A stretch of 64,000 bases of DNA. Origin: Xylocopa sonorina. Taxonomy: Eukaryota; Arthropoda; Insecta; Hymenoptera; Apidae. The notes under the pieces were generated by a model. It was given only the letters and a program-made list of their open reading frames with translations, was not told where the DNA came from and made no database searches. Shown here piece after piece: positions 41,645-55,800 of this stretch (within the stretch, counting starts at the first letter, position 1; each line of letters starts with the position of its first letter). Made by a program: the position numbers and the translations under genes. The stretch lies in the NCBI RefSeq assembly GCF_050948175.1, contig NW_027490406.1, positions 62,001-126,000 of the forward strand, given 5' to 3'.

Positions 41645-43250
41645 TAGTGTTCTAATGCTTCTTAAAACGCGATATCGCATCTCATTTCTATGTTTCATGG
41701 TAAGATATAATATGATTTGCGAAGTGTTATGTATCCCTCGTATACACTTCAAATGAATGTAAATGCGACACTTCCTTGCAAGGAAATAGCGTTTGCAAAT
41801 GTCTACCTATCGTAGCAGTAGTGTTCTAATGCTTCTTAGAACGCGATGTCGCATCTCATTTCTATGTTTCATGGTAAGATATAATATGATTTGCGAAGTG
41901 TCATGTATTCCTCGTCCACACTTCAAATGAATGTAAATGCGACACTTCCTTGCAAGGAAATAGCGTTTGCAGATGTCTACGTATCGTAGCAATAGAGTTC
42001 TAATGCTTCTTAAAACGCGATATCGCATCTCATATCTATGTTTCATGGTAAGATATAATATGATTTGCGAAGTGTTATGTATTCCTCATCAACACATCAA
42101 CTGAATGTAAATGCGACACTTCCTTGCAAGGAAATAGCGTTTGCAGATGTCTACGTATCGTAGCAATAGAGTTCTTATGATTCTTAAAACGCGATATCGC
42201 ATCTCATTTCTATGTTTCATGGTAAGATATAATATGATTTGCGAAGTGTTATGTATTCCTAGTCTACACTTCAAATGAATGTAAATGCGACACTTCCTTG
42301 CAAGGAAATAGCGTTTGCAAATGTCTACCTATCGTAGCAATATAGTTCTAATGCTTCTTAAAACGCGATATCGCATCACATTTCTATGTTTCATGGTAAG
42401 ATATAATATGATTTGCGAAGTGTCATGTATTCCTCGTTTACACTTCAAATGAATGTAAATGCGACACTTCCTTGCAAGGAAATAGCGTTTGCAGATGTCT
42501 ACGTATCGTAGCAATAGAGTTCTAATGCTTCTTAAAACGCGATATCGCATCACATTTCTATGTTTCATGGTAAGATATAATATGATTTGCGAAGTGTTAT
42601 GTATTCCTCATCAACACATCATCTGATTGTAAATGCGACACTTCCTTGCAAGGAAATAGCGTTTGCAAATGTCTACGTATCGTAGCAATAGAGTTCTTAT
42701 GATACTTAAAACGCGATATCGCATCTCATTTCTAGGTTTCATGGTAGGATATTATATGATTTGCGAAGTGTCATGTATTCCTCGTGTACACTTCAAATGA
42801 ATGTAAATGCGACACTTCCTTGCTAGGAAATAGCGTCTGCAGATGTCTAGGTATCGTAGCAGTAGTGTTCTAATGCTTCTTAGAACGCGATGTCGCATCT
42901 CATTTCTATGTTTCATGGTAAGATATAATATGATTTGCGAAGTGTTATGTATTCCTCGTCTACACATCAAATGAATGTAAATGCGACATTTCCTTGCAAG
43001 GAAATAGCGTTTGCAGATGTCTACGTATCGTAGCAATAGAGTTCTTATGATTCTTAAAACGCGATATCGCATCTCATTTCTATGTTTCATTTGTAAGGTA
43101 TAATATGATTTGCGAAGTGTTATGTATCCGTCGTCTACACTTCAAATAAATGTAAATGCGACACTTCCTCGCTAGGGAATAGCGTTTGCAGATGTCTACG
43201 TATTGTAGCAATAGATTTCTAATGCTTCTTAAAACGCGATATCGCATCAC
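40424..43250. repeat. 29-monomer duplication in region 7, copy a
   Basis: About 2.8 kb repeated at 45,470-48,296 with an exact 5,046-bp offset. Shared markers include CTACTTAAAACGCG, GTTACTTATACC, GTATCCCTCGTATAC, CATCATCTGATTG, the CATTTGTAAGG one-base gain and GTATTGTAGCAATAG. The right end is where CATCACATTTC here meets CATCTCATTCC in the partner. Confidence 0.88.
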
Positions 43251-45469
43251 ATTTCTATGTTTCATGGTAAGATATAATATGATTTGCGAAGTGTTATGTA
43301 TTCCTCGTCTACACTTCAAATGAATGTAAATGCGACACTTCCTTGCAAGGAAATAGCGTTGGCAGATGTCTGCGTATCGAAGCAATAGATTTCAAATGCT
43401 TCTTAAAACGAGATATTGCATCTCATATCTATGTTTCATGATAAGATATAATATTCATTGCGAAGTGTTATGCATTCCTCGTCTACGATTCAAATGAATG
43501 TAAATGCAACACTTCCTTCCAAGGAAATAGCGTTTGCAGATGTCTACGTATCGTAGCAATAGAGTTCTAATGCTTCTTAAAACGCGATATCGCATCTCGT
43601 TTCTATGTTTCATGGTAAGATATAATATGATTTGCGAAGTGTTGTGTATTCCTCGTCTACACTTCAAATGAATGTAAATGCGACACTTCTTTGCAAGGAA
43701 ATAGCGTTTCCAGATGTCTACGTATCGTTGCAATAGAGTTCTTATGATTCTTAAAACGCGATATCGCATCACATTTCTATGTTTCATGGTAAGATATAAT
43801 ATGATTTGCGAAGTGTTATGTATTCCTCATCTACACATCAAATGAATGTGAATGCGACACATTCTTGCAAGGAAATAGCATTTGCAGATGTCTACGTATC
43901 GTAGCAATGGATTTCTGCTGCTTCTTAAAACGCGATATCGCATCTCATTTGTATGTTTCATGGTAAGATATAATATGATTTGCGAAGTGTTATGTATTCC
44001 TAGTCTACACTTCAGTTGAATGTAAATGCACCACTTCCTTGCAAGGAAATAGCGTTTGGAAATGTCTACCTATCGTAGCAATAGTGTTCTAATGCTTCTT
44101 AAAACGCGATATCGCATCTCATTTCTATGTTTCATGGTAAGATATAAACGATTTGCGAAGAGTCATGTATTCCTCGTCTACACTTCAAATGAATGTAAAT
44201 GCGACACTTCCTTGCAAGGAAATAGCGTTTGCAAATGTCTACCTATCGTAGCAATAGTGTTCTAATGCTTCTTAAAACGCGATATCGCATCTCATTTCTA
44301 TGTTTCATGGTAAGATATAATATGATTTGCGAAGTGTCATGTATTCCTCTTCTACACTTCAAATGAATGTAAATGCGACACTTCCTTGCAAGGAAATAGC
44401 GTTTGCAGATGTCTACGTATCGTAGCAATAGAGTTCTAATGCTTCTTAAAACGCGATATCGCATCTCATTTCTATGTTTCATGGTAAGATATAATATGAT
44501 TTGCGAAGTGTTACTTATACCTCGTCTACACATCAAATGAATGTAAATGCGACACTTTCTTGCAAGGAAATAGCATTTGCAGATGTCTACGTATCGTAGC
44601 AATGGATTTCTGCTGCTTCTTAAAACGCGATATCGCATCTCATTTCTATGTTTCATGGTAAGATATAATATGATTTGCGGAGTGTCATGTATTCCTCGTC
44701 TACACTTCAAATGAATGTAAATGCGACACTTCCCTGCAAGGAAATAGCGTTTGCAGATGTCTAGGTATCGTAGCAATAGAGTTCTAATGCTTCTTAAAAC
44801 GCGATATCGCATCTCATTTCTATGTTTCATGGTAAGATATAATATGATTTGCGAAGTGTTATGTATCCCTCGTATACACTTCAAATGAATGTAAATGCGA
44901 CACTTCCTTGCAAGGAAATAGCGTTTGCAAATGTCTACCTATCGTAGCAGTAGTGTTCTAATGCTTCTTAGAACGCGATGTCGCATCTCATTTCTATGTT
45001 TCATGGTAAGATATAATATGATTTGCGAAGTGTCATGTATTCCTCGTCCACACTTCAAATGAATGTTAATGCGACACTTCCTTGCAAGGAAATAGCGTTT
45101 GCAGATGTCTACGTATCGTAGCAATAGAGTTCTAATGCTTCTTAAAACGCGATATCGCATCTCATTTCTATGTTTCATGGTAAGATATAATATGATTTGC
45201 GAAGTGTTATGTATTCCTCATCAACACATCAACTGAATGTAAATGCGACACTTCCTTGCAAGGAAATAGCGTTTGCAGATGTCTACGTATCGTAGCAATA
45301 GAGTTCTTATGATTCTTAAAACGCGATATCGCATCTCATTTCTATGTTTCATGGTAAGATATAATATTCATTGCGAAGTGTTATGTATTCCTAGTCTACA
45401 CTTCAAATGAATGTAAATGCGACACTTCCTTGCAAGGAAATAGCGTTTGCAAATGTCTACCTATCGTAG

Positions 45470-48296
45470 CAATAGAGTTCTAATGCTACTTAAAACGCGA
45501 TATCGCATCTCGTTTCTATGTTTCATGGTAAGATATAATATGATTTGCGAAGTGTTGTGTATTCCTCGTCTACACTTCAAATGAATGTAAATGCGACACT
45601 TCTTTGCAAGGAAATAGCGTTTGCAGATGTCTACGTATCATAGCAATAGAGTTCTTATGATTCTTAAAACGCGATATCGCATCACATTTCTATGTTTCAT
45701 GGTAAGATATAATATGATTTGCGAAGTGTTATGTATTCCTCGTCTACACATCAAATGAATGTGAATGCGACACATTCTTGCAAGGAAATAGCATTTGCAG
45801 ATGTCTACGTATCGTAGCAATGGATTTCTGCTGCTTCTTAAAACGCGATATCGCATCTCATTTCTATGTTTCATGGTAAGATATAATATGATTTGCGAAG
45901 TGTTACGTATTCCTAGTCTACACTTCAATTGAATGTAAATGCGACACTTCCTTGCAAGGAAATAGCGTTTGGAAATGTCTACCTATCGTAGCAATAGTGT
46001 TCTAATGCTTCTTAAAACGCGATATCGCATCTCATTTCTATGTTTCATGGTAAGATATAATATGATTTGCGAAGTGTCATGTATTCCTCGTCTACACTTC
46101 AAATGAATGTAAATGCGACACTTCCTTGCAAGGAAATAGCGTTTGCAAATGTCTACCTATAGTAGCAATGGTGTTCTAATGCTTCTTAAAACGCGATATC
46201 GCATCTCATTTCTATGTTTCATGGTAAGATATAATATGATTTGCGAAGTGTCATGTATTCCTCTTCTACACTTCAAATGAATGTAAATGCGACACTTCCT
46301 TGCAAGGAAATAGCGTTTGCAGATGTCTACGTATCGTAGCAATAGAGTTCTAATGCTTCTTAAAACGCGATATCGCATTTCATTTCTATGTTTCATGGTA
46401 AGATATAATATGATTTGCGAAGTGTTACTTATACCTCGTCTACACATCAAATGAATGTAAATGCGACACTTTCTTGCAAGGAAATAGCATTTGCAGATGT
46501 CTACGTATCGTAGCAATGGATTTCTGCTGCTTCTTAAAACGCGATATCGCATCTCATTTCTATGTTTCATGGTAAGATATAATATGATTTGCGGAGTGTC
46601 ATGTATTCCTCGTCTACACTTCAAATGAATGTAAATGCGACACTTCCCTGCAAGGAAATAGCGTTTGCAGATGTCTAGGTATCGTAGCAATAGAGTTCTA
46701 ATGCTTCTTAAAACGCGATATCGCATCTCATTTCTATGTTTCATGGTAAGATATAATATGATTTGCGAAGTGTTATGTATCCCTCGTATACACTTCAAAT
46801 GAATGTAAATGCGACACTTCCTTGCAAGGAAATAGCGTTTGCAAATGTCTACCTATCGTAGCAGTAGTGTTCTAATGCTTCTTAGAACGCGATGTCGCAT
46901 CTCATTTCTATGTTTCATGGTAAGATATAATATGATTTGCGAAGTGTCATGTATTCCTCGCCCACACTTCAAATGAATGTAAATGCGACACTTCCTTGCA
47001 AGGAAATAGCGTTTGCAGATGTCTACGTATCGTAGCAATAGAGTTCTAATGCTTCTTAAAACGCGATATCGCATCTCATTTCTATGTTTCATGGTAAGAT
47101 ATAATATGATTTGCGAAGTGTTATGTATTCCTCATCAACACATCAACTGAATGTAAATGCGACACTTCCTTGCAAGGAAATAGCGTTTGCAGATGTCTAC
47201 GTATCGTAGCAATAGAGTTCTTATGATTCTTAAAACGCGATATCGCATCTCATTTCTATGTTTCATGGTAAGATATAATATGATTCGCGAAGTGTTATGT
47301 ATTCCTAGTCTACACTTCAAATGAATGTAAATGCGACACTTCCTTGCAAGGAAATAGCGTTTGCAAATGTCTACCTATCGTAGCAATAGAGTTCTAATGC
47401 TTCTTAAAACGCGATATCGCATCACATTTCTATGTTTCATGGTAAGATATAATATGATTTGCGAAGTGTCATGTATTCCTCGTTTACACTTCAAATGAAT
47501 GTAAATGCGACACTTCCTTGCAAGGAAATAGCGTTTGCAGATGTCTACGTATCGTAGCAATAGAGTTCTAATGCTTCTTAAAACGCGATATCGCATCACA
47601 TTTCTATGTTTCATGGTAAGATATAATATGATTTGCGAAGTGTTATGTATTCCTCATCAACACATCATCTGATTGTAAATGCGACACTTCCTTGCAAGGA
47701 AATAGCGTTTGCAGATGTCTACGTATCGTAGCAATAGAGTTCTTATGATTCTTAAAACGCGATATCGCATCTCATTTCTACGTTTCATGGTAGGATATTA
47801 TATGATTTGCGAAGTGTCATGTATTCCTCGTGTACACTTCAAATGAATGTAAATGCGACACTTCCTTGCTAGGAAATAGCGTCTGCAGATGTCTAGGTAT
47901 CGTCGCAGTAGTGTTCTAATGCTTCTTAGAACGCGATGTCGCATCTCATTTCTGTGTTTCATGGTAAGATATAATATGATTTGCGAAGTGTTATGTATTC
48001 CTCGTCTACACATCAAATGAATGTAAATGCGACATTTCCTTGCAAGGAAATAGCGTTTGCAGATGTCTACGTATCGTAGCAATAGAGTTCTTATGATTCT
48101 TAAAACGCGATATCGCATCTCATTTCTATGTTTCATTTGTAAGGTATAATATGATTTGCGAAGTGTTATGTATCCGTCGTCTACACTTCAAATAAATGTA
48201 AATGCGACACTTCCTCGCTAGGGAATAGCGTTTGCAGATGTCTACGTATTGTAGCAATAGATTTCTAATGCTTCTTAAAACGCGATATCGCATCTC
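45470..48296. repeat. 29-monomer duplication in region 7, copy b
   Basis: Partner of 40,424-43,250. To its left, about 45,200-45,465 matches the earlier copy at 30 rather than 29 monomers, so a one-monomer deletion sits at about 45,465-45,475, inside a hybrid CTACCTATCGTAG monomer. Private changes include CTATAGTAGC near 46,159, GCATTTCATTTC near 46,376 and GTCGCAGTAG near 47,902. Confidence 0.87.
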
Positions 48297-48780
48297 ATTC
48301 CTATGTCTCATGGTAAGATATAATATGATTTGCGAAGTGTCATGTATTCCACGTCTACACTTCAAATGAATGTAAATGCGACACTTCCTTGCAAGGAAAT
48401 AGCGTTTGCAAACGTCTACCAATCGTAGCAATAGTGTTCTAATGCTTCTTAAAACGCGATATCGCATCTCATTTCTATGTTTCATGGTAAGATATAATAT
48501 GATTTGCGAAGTATCATGTATTCCTCTTCTACACTTCAAATGAATGTAAATGCGAAACTTCCTTGCAAGGAAATAGCGTTTGCAGATGTCTACGTATCGT
48601 AGCAATAGTGTTCTAATGCTTCTTAAAACGCGATATCGCATCTCATTTCTATGTTTCATGGTAAGATATAATATGATTTGCGAAGTGTTATGTATTCCTC
48701 GTCTACACTTCAAATGAATGTAAATGCGACACTTCCTTGCAAGGAAATAGCGTTTGCAATTGTCTACCTATCGTAGCAAT

Positions 48781-51700
48781 AGTTTTCTAATGCTTCTTAA
48801 AACGCGATATCGCATCTCATTTCTATGTTTCATGGTAAGATATAATATGATTTGCGAAGTGTCATGTATTCCTCGATTACACTTCAAATGAATGTAAATG
48901 CGACACTTGCTTGCAAGGAAATAGCGTTTGCAGATGTCTACGTATCGAAGCAATAGAGTTCAAATGCTTCTTAAAACGAGATATTGCACCTCATATCTAT
49001 GTTTCATGATAAGATATAATATTCATTGCGAAGTGTTGTGCATTCCTCGTCTACGATTCAAATGAATGTAAATGCAACACTTCCTTGCAAGGAAATAGCG
49101 TTTGCAGATGTCTACGTATCGTAGCAATAGAGTTCTAATGCTTCTTAAAACGCGATATCGCATCTCGTTTCTATGTTTCATGGTAAGATATAATATGATT
49201 TGCGAAGTGTTGTGTATTCCTCGTCTACACTTCAAATGAATGTAAATGCGACACTTCTTTGCAAGGAAATAGCGTTTGCAGATCTCTACGTATCGTAGCA
49301 ATAGAGTTCATATGATTCTTAAAAAGCGATATCGCATCTCATTTCTATGTTTCATGGTAAGATATAATATGATTTGCGAAGTGTTATGTACTCCTTGTCT
49401 ACACATCAAATGAATGTAAATGCGACAGTTTCTTGCAAGGAAATAGCATTTGCAGATGTCTACGTATCGTAGCAATGGATTTCTGCTGCTTCTTAAAACG
49501 CGATATCGCATCTCATTTCTATGTTTCATGGTAAGATATAATATGATTTGCGAAGTGTTATGTATTCCTAGTCTACACTTCAATTGAATGTAAATGCGAC
49601 ACTTCCTTGCAAGGAAATAGCGTTTGCAAATGTCTGCCTATCGCAGCAATAGTGTTCTAATGCTTCTTAAAACGCGATATCGCATCACATTTCTATGTTT
49701 CATGGTAAGATATAATATGATTTGCGAAGTGTCATGTATTCCTCGATTACACTTCAAATGAATGTAAATGCGACACTTGCTTGCAAGGAAATAGCGTTTG
49801 CAGATGTCTACGTATCGAAGCAATAGAGTTCAAATGCTTCTTAAAACGAGATATTGCACCTCATATCTATGTTTCATGATAAGATATAATATTCATTGCG
49901 AAGTGTTGTGCATTCCTCGTCTACGATTCAAATGAATGTAAATGCAACACTTCCTTGCAAGGAAATAGCGTTTGCAGATGTCTACGTATCGTAGCAATAG
50001 AGTTCTAATGCTTCTTAAAACGCGATATCGCATCTCGTTTCTATGTTTCATGGTAAGATATAATATGATTTGCGAAGTGTTGTGTATTCCTCGTCTACAC
50101 TTCAAATGAATGTAAATGCGACACTTCTTTGCAAGGAAATAGCGTTTGCAGATCTCTACGTATCGTAGCAATAGAGTTCATATGATTCTTAAAAAGCGAT
50201 ATCGCATCTCATTTCTATGTTTCATGGTAAGATATAATATGATTTGCGAAGTGTTATGTACTCCTTGTCTACACATCAAATGAATGTAAATGCGACACTT
50301 CCTTGCAAGGAAATAGCATTTGCAGATGTCTACGTATCGTAGCAATGGATTTCTGCTGCTTCTTAAAACGCGATATCGCATCTCATTTCTATGTTTCATG
50401 GTAAGATATAATATGATTTGCGAAGTGTTATGTATTCCTAGTCTACACTTCAGTCGAATGTAAATGCGACACTTCCTTGCAAGGAAATAGCGTTTGCAAA
50501 TGTCTACCTATCGCAGCAATAGTGTTCTAATGCTTCTTAAAACGCGATATCGCATCTCATTTCTATGTTTCATGGTAGGGTATAATATGATTTGCGAAGT
50601 GTCATGTATTCCTCGATTACCCTTCAAATGAATGTAAATGCGACACTTGCTTGCAAGGAAATAGCGTTTGCAGATGTCTACGTATCGAAGCAATAGAGTT
50701 CAAATGCTTCTTAAAACGAGATATTGCACCTCATATCTATGTTTCATGATAAGATATAATATTCATTGCGAAGTGTTGTGCATTCCTCGTCTACGATTCA
50801 AATGAATGTAAATGCAACACTTCCTTGCAAGGAAATAGCGTTTTCAGATGTCTACGTATCGTAGCAATAGAGTTCTAATGCTTCTTAAAACGCGATATCG
50901 CATCTCGTTTCTATGTTTCATGGTAAGATATAATATGATTTGCGAAGTGTTGTGTATTCCTCGTCTACACTTCAAATGAATGTAAATGCGACACTTCTTT
51001 GCAAGGAAATAGCGTTTGCAGATCTCTACGTATCGTAGCAATAGAGTTCATATGATTCTTAAAAAGCGATATCGCATCTCATTTCTATGTTTCATGGTAA
51101 GATATAATATGATTTGCGAAGTGTTATGTACTCCTTGTCTACACATCAAATGAATGTAAATGCGACACTTTCTTGCAAGGAAATAGCATTTGCAGGTGTC
51201 TACGTATCGTAGCAATGGATTTCTGCTGCTTCTTAAAACGCGATATCGCATCTCATTTCTATGTTTCATGGTAAGATATAATATGATTTGCGAAGTGTTA
51301 TGTATTCCTAGTCTACACTTCAATCGAATGTAAATGCGACACTTCCTTGCAAGGAAATAGCGTTTGCAAATGTCTACCTATCGCAGCAATAGTGTTCTAA
51401 TGCTTCTTAAAACGCGATATCGCATCTCATTTCTATGTTTCATGGTAGGGTATAATATGATTTGCGAAGTGTTGTGTATTCCTCGTCTACACTTCAAATG
51501 AATGTAAATGCGACACTTCTTTGCAAGGAAATAGCGTTTGCAGATCTCTACGTATCGTAGCAATAGAGTTCATATGATTCTTAAAAAGCGATATCGCATC
51601 TCATTTCTATGTTTCATGGTAAGATATAATATGATTTGCGAAGTGTTATGTACTCCTTGTCTACACATCAAATGAATGTAAATGCGACACTTTCTTGCAA

Positions 51701-52850
51701 GGAAATAGCATTTGCAGATGTCTACGTATCGTAGCAATGGATTTCTGCTGCTTCTTAAAACGCGATATCGCATCTCATTTCTATGTTTCATGGTAAGATA
51801 TAATATGATTTGCGAAGTGTTATGTATTCCTAGTCTACACTTCAATTGAATGTAAATGCGACACTTCCTTGCAAGGAAATAGCGTTTGCAAATGTCTACC
51901 TATCGCAGCAATAGTGTTCTAATGCTTCTTAAAACGCGATATCGCATCTCATTTCTATGTTTCATGGTAAGATATAATATGATTTGCGAAGTGTCATGTA
52001 TTCCTCGATTACACTTCAAATGAATGTAAATGCGACACTTGCTTGCAAGGAAATAGCGTTTGCAGATGTCTACGTATCGAAGCAATAGAGTTCAAATGCT
52101 TCTTAAAACGAGATATTGCACCTCATATCTATGTTTCATGATAAGATATAATATTCATTGCGAAGTGTTGTGCATTCCTCGTCTACGATTCAAATGAATG
52201 TAAATGCAACACTTCCTTGCAAGGAAATAGCGTTTGCAGATGTCTACGTATCGTAGCAATAGAGTTCTAATGCTTCTTAAAACGCGATATCGCATCTCGT
52301 TTCTATGTTTCATGGTAAGATATAATATGATTTGCGAAGTGTTGTGTATTCCTCGTCTACACTTCAAATGAATGTAAATGCGACACTTCTTTGCAAGGAA
52401 ATAGCGTTTGCAGATCTCTACGTATCGTAGCAATAGAGTTCATATGATTCTTAAAAAGCGATATCGCATCTCATTTCTATGTTTCATGGTAAGATATAAT
52501 ATGATTTGCGAAGTGTTATGTACTCCTTGTCTACACATCAAATGAATGTAAATGCGACACTTTCTTGCAAGGAAATAGCATTTGCAGATGTCTACGTATC
52601 GTAGCAATGGATTTCTGCTGCTTCTTAAAACGCGATATCGCATCTCATTTCTATGTTTTATGGTAAGATATAATATGATTTGCGAAGTGTTATGTATTCC
52701 TAGTCTACACTTCAATTGAATGTAAATGCGACACTTCCTTGCAAGGAAATAGCGTTTGCAAATGTCTACCTATCGCAGCAATAGTGTTCTAATGCTTCTT
52801 AAAACGCGATATCGCATCTCATTTCTATGTTTCATGGTAGGGTATAATAT
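48781..52850. repeat. Region 8: 5-mer HOR array, 870-bp unit
   Basis: A five-monomer unit repeats at 48,781, 49,651, 50,521 and 51,913, each 870 bp, with one short 522-bp unit at 51,391-51,912 and a partial unit from 52,783. Copies after the first are preceded by a TATCGCAGC marker. Inside a unit the order is CTCGATTACAC, ACTTGCTTGCAAGG, a type B tract with GTTGTGCATTCC, CTCGTTTCTATG, GATCTCTACG, TTAAAAAGCGATATC, TACTCCTTGTC and GATTTCTGCTGC. This is the most homogeneous part of the window, so probably the most recently amplified. Confidence 0.92.
51391..51912. repeat. Deleted 5-mer HOR unit: three monomers, 522 bp
   Basis: Left of about 51,450 this unit matches the previous one at offset 870 (GGTAGGGTATAATATG). 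Right of about 51,475 it matches at offset 522 (GTTGTGTATTCCTCGTC). Exactly 348 bp, two monomers including the type B one, is missing. The breakpoint lies in the shared TATGATTTGCGAAGTG stretch, so the hybrid monomer is seamless. This is a direct footprint of unequal crossing-over within the HOR. Confidence 0.9.
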
Positions 52851-55800
52851 GATTTGCGGAGTGTCATGTATTCCTCGTCTACACATCAAATGAATGTAAA
52901 TGCGACACTTCCCTGCAAGGAAATAGCGTTTGCAGATGTCCTAGGTATCGTAGCAATAGAGTTCAAATGCTTCTTAAAACGAGATATTGCATCTCATATC
53001 TATGTTTCATGATAAGATATAATATTCATTGCGAAGTTTTATGCATTCCTCGTCTACGATTCAAATGAATGTAAATGCAACACTTCCTTGCAAGGAAATG
53101 GCGTTTGCAGATGTCTACGTATCGTAGCAATAGAGTTCTAATGCTTCTTAAAACGCGATATCGCATCTCGTTTCTATGTTTCATGGTAAGATATAATATG
53201 ATTTGCGAAGTGTTGTGTATTCCTCGTCTACACTTCAAATGAATGTAAATGCGACACTTCTTTGCAAGGAAATAGCGTTTGCAGATGTCTACGTATCGTA
53301 GCAATAGAGTTCTTATGATTCTTAAAACGCGATATCGCATCACATTTCTATGTTTCATGGTAAGATATAATATGATTTGCGAAGTGTTATGTATTCCTCG
53401 TCTACACATCAAATGAATGTAAATGCGACACTTTCTTGCAAGGAGATAGCATTTGCAGATGTCTACGTATCGTAGCAATGGATTTCTGCTGCTTCTTAAA
53501 ACGCGATATCGCATCTCATTTCTATGTTTCATGGTAAGATATAATATGATTTGCGAAGTGTTATGTATTCCTAGTCTACACTTCAATTGAATGTAAATGC
53601 GACACTTCCTTGCAAGGAAATAGCGTTTGCAAATGTCTACCTATCGTAGCAATAGTGTTCTAATGCTTCTTAAAACGCGATATCGCATCTCATATCTATG
53701 TTTCATGGTAAGATATAATATGATTTGCGAAGTGTCATGTATTCCTCGTCTACACTTCAAATAAATGTAAATGCGACACTTCCTTGCAAGGAAATAGCGT
53801 TTGCAGATGTCTACGTATTGTAGCAATAGAGTTCTAATGCTTCTTAAAACGCGATATCGCATCTCGTTTCTATGTTTCATGGTAAGATATAATATGATTT
53901 GCGAAGTGTTGTGTATTCCTCTTCTACACTTCAAATGAATGTAAATGCGACACTTCCTTGCAAGGAAATAGCGTTTGCAGATGTCTACGTATCGTAGCAA
54001 TAGAGTTCTAATGCTTCTTAAAACGCGATATCGCATCTCATTTCTATGTTTCATGGTAAGATATAATATTATTTGCGAAGTGTTATGTATTCCTCGTCTA
54101 CACATCAAATGAATGTAAATGCGACACTTTCTTGCAAGGAAATAGCATTTGCAGATGTCTACGTATCGTAGCAATGGATTTCTGCTGCTTCTTAAAACGC
54201 GATATCGCATCTCATTTCTATGTTTCATGGTAAGATATAATATGATTTGCGAAGTGTCATGTATTCCTCTTCTACACTTCAAATCAATGTAAATGCGACA
54301 CTTCCTTGCAAGGAAATAGCGTTTGCAGATGTCTACGTATCGTAGCAATAGAGTTCTAATGCTTCTTAAAACGCGATATCGCATCTCATTTCTATGTTTC
54401 ATGGTAAGATATAATATGATTTGCGAAGTGTTATTTATACCTTGTCTACACATCAAATGAATGTAAATGCGACACTTCCTTGCAAGTAAATAGCGTTTGC
54501 AGATGTCTACGTATCGCAGCAATAGAATTCTAATGCTTCTTAAAACGCGATATCGCATCACATTTCTATGTTTCATGGTAAGATATAATATGATTTGCGA
54601 AGTGTCATGTATTCCTCGTTTACACTTCAAATGAATGTAAATGCCACACTTCCTTGCAAGGAAATAGCGTTTGCAGATGTCTACTTATCGTAGCAATAGA
54701 GTTCTTATGATTCTTAAAATGCGATATCGCATCTCATTTCTACGTTTCATGGTAGGATATTATATGAATTGCGAAGTGTTATGTATTCCGCGTCTACACA
54801 TCAAATGAATGTAAATGCGACACTTCCTTGCAAGGAAATAGCGTTTGCAGATGTCTACGTATCGAAGCAATAGATTTCAAATGCTTCTTAAAAAGAGATA
54901 TTGCATCTCATATCTACGTTTCATGAAAAGATATAATATTCATTGCGAAGTGTTATGCATTCCTCGTCTACGATTCAAATGAAAGTAAATGCGACACTTC
55001 GTTGCAAGGAAATAGCGATTGCAGATGTCTACGTATCGTAGCAATAGAGTTCATATGATCCTTAAAACGCGATATCGCATCTCATATCTATGTTTCAAGA
55101 TAAGATATAATATTCATTGCGAAGTGTTATGCATTCCTCGTCTACGATTCAAATGAAAGTAAATGTGACACTTTCTTGCAAGGAAATAGCGTTTGCAGAT
55201 GTCTACGTATCGTAGCAATAGTGTTCTTATGATTCTTAAAACGCGATATCGCATCTCATTTCTATGTTTCATTTGTAAGGTATAATATGATTTGCGAAGT
55301 ATTATGTATCCGTCGTCTACACTTCAAATAAATGTAAATGCGACACTTCCTCGCTAGGGAATAGCGTTTGCAGATGTCTACGTATCGTAGCAATAGATTA
55401 CTAATGCTTCTTAAAACGCGATATCGCATCTCATTCCTATGTCTCATGGTAAGATATAATATGATTTGCGAAGTGTCATGTATTCCTCGTCTGCACTTCA
55501 AATGAATGTAAATGCGACACTTCCTTGCAAGGAAATAGCGTTTGCAAATGTCTACCTATCGTAGCAATAGTGTTCTAATGCTTCTTAAAACGCGATATCG
55601 CATCTCATTTCCATGTTTCATGGTAAGATATAATATGATTTGCGAAGTGTCATGTATTCCTCTTCTACACTTCAAATGAATGTAAATGCGACACTTCCTT
55701 GCAAGGAAATGGCGTTTGCAGATGTCTACGTATCGTAGCAATAGAGTTCTAATGCTTCTTAAAACGCGATATCGCACCTCATTTCTATGTTTCATGGTAA

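Larger units (their letters stand above)
38040..48300. repeat. Region 7: 11/18/29-monomer higher-order system
   Basis: A marker group (CATGTATTCCTCTTC, GTTACTTATACC, TAGCATTTGC, GATTTCTGCTGC, CACTTCCCTGC) occurs in blocks anchored at 39,197, 41,111, 44,243 and 46,157. The spacings are 1,914, 3,132 and 1,914 bp, exactly 11, 18 and 11 monomers. As 11 + 18 = 29, the region also repeats at 5,046 bp. Only two single-base indels were found here that affect phase between these anchors: an extra T at 43,091 (CATTTGTAAGG) and a loss near 44,148 (GATATAAACG). They cancel. Type B monomers are nearly absent. Confidence 0.9.
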
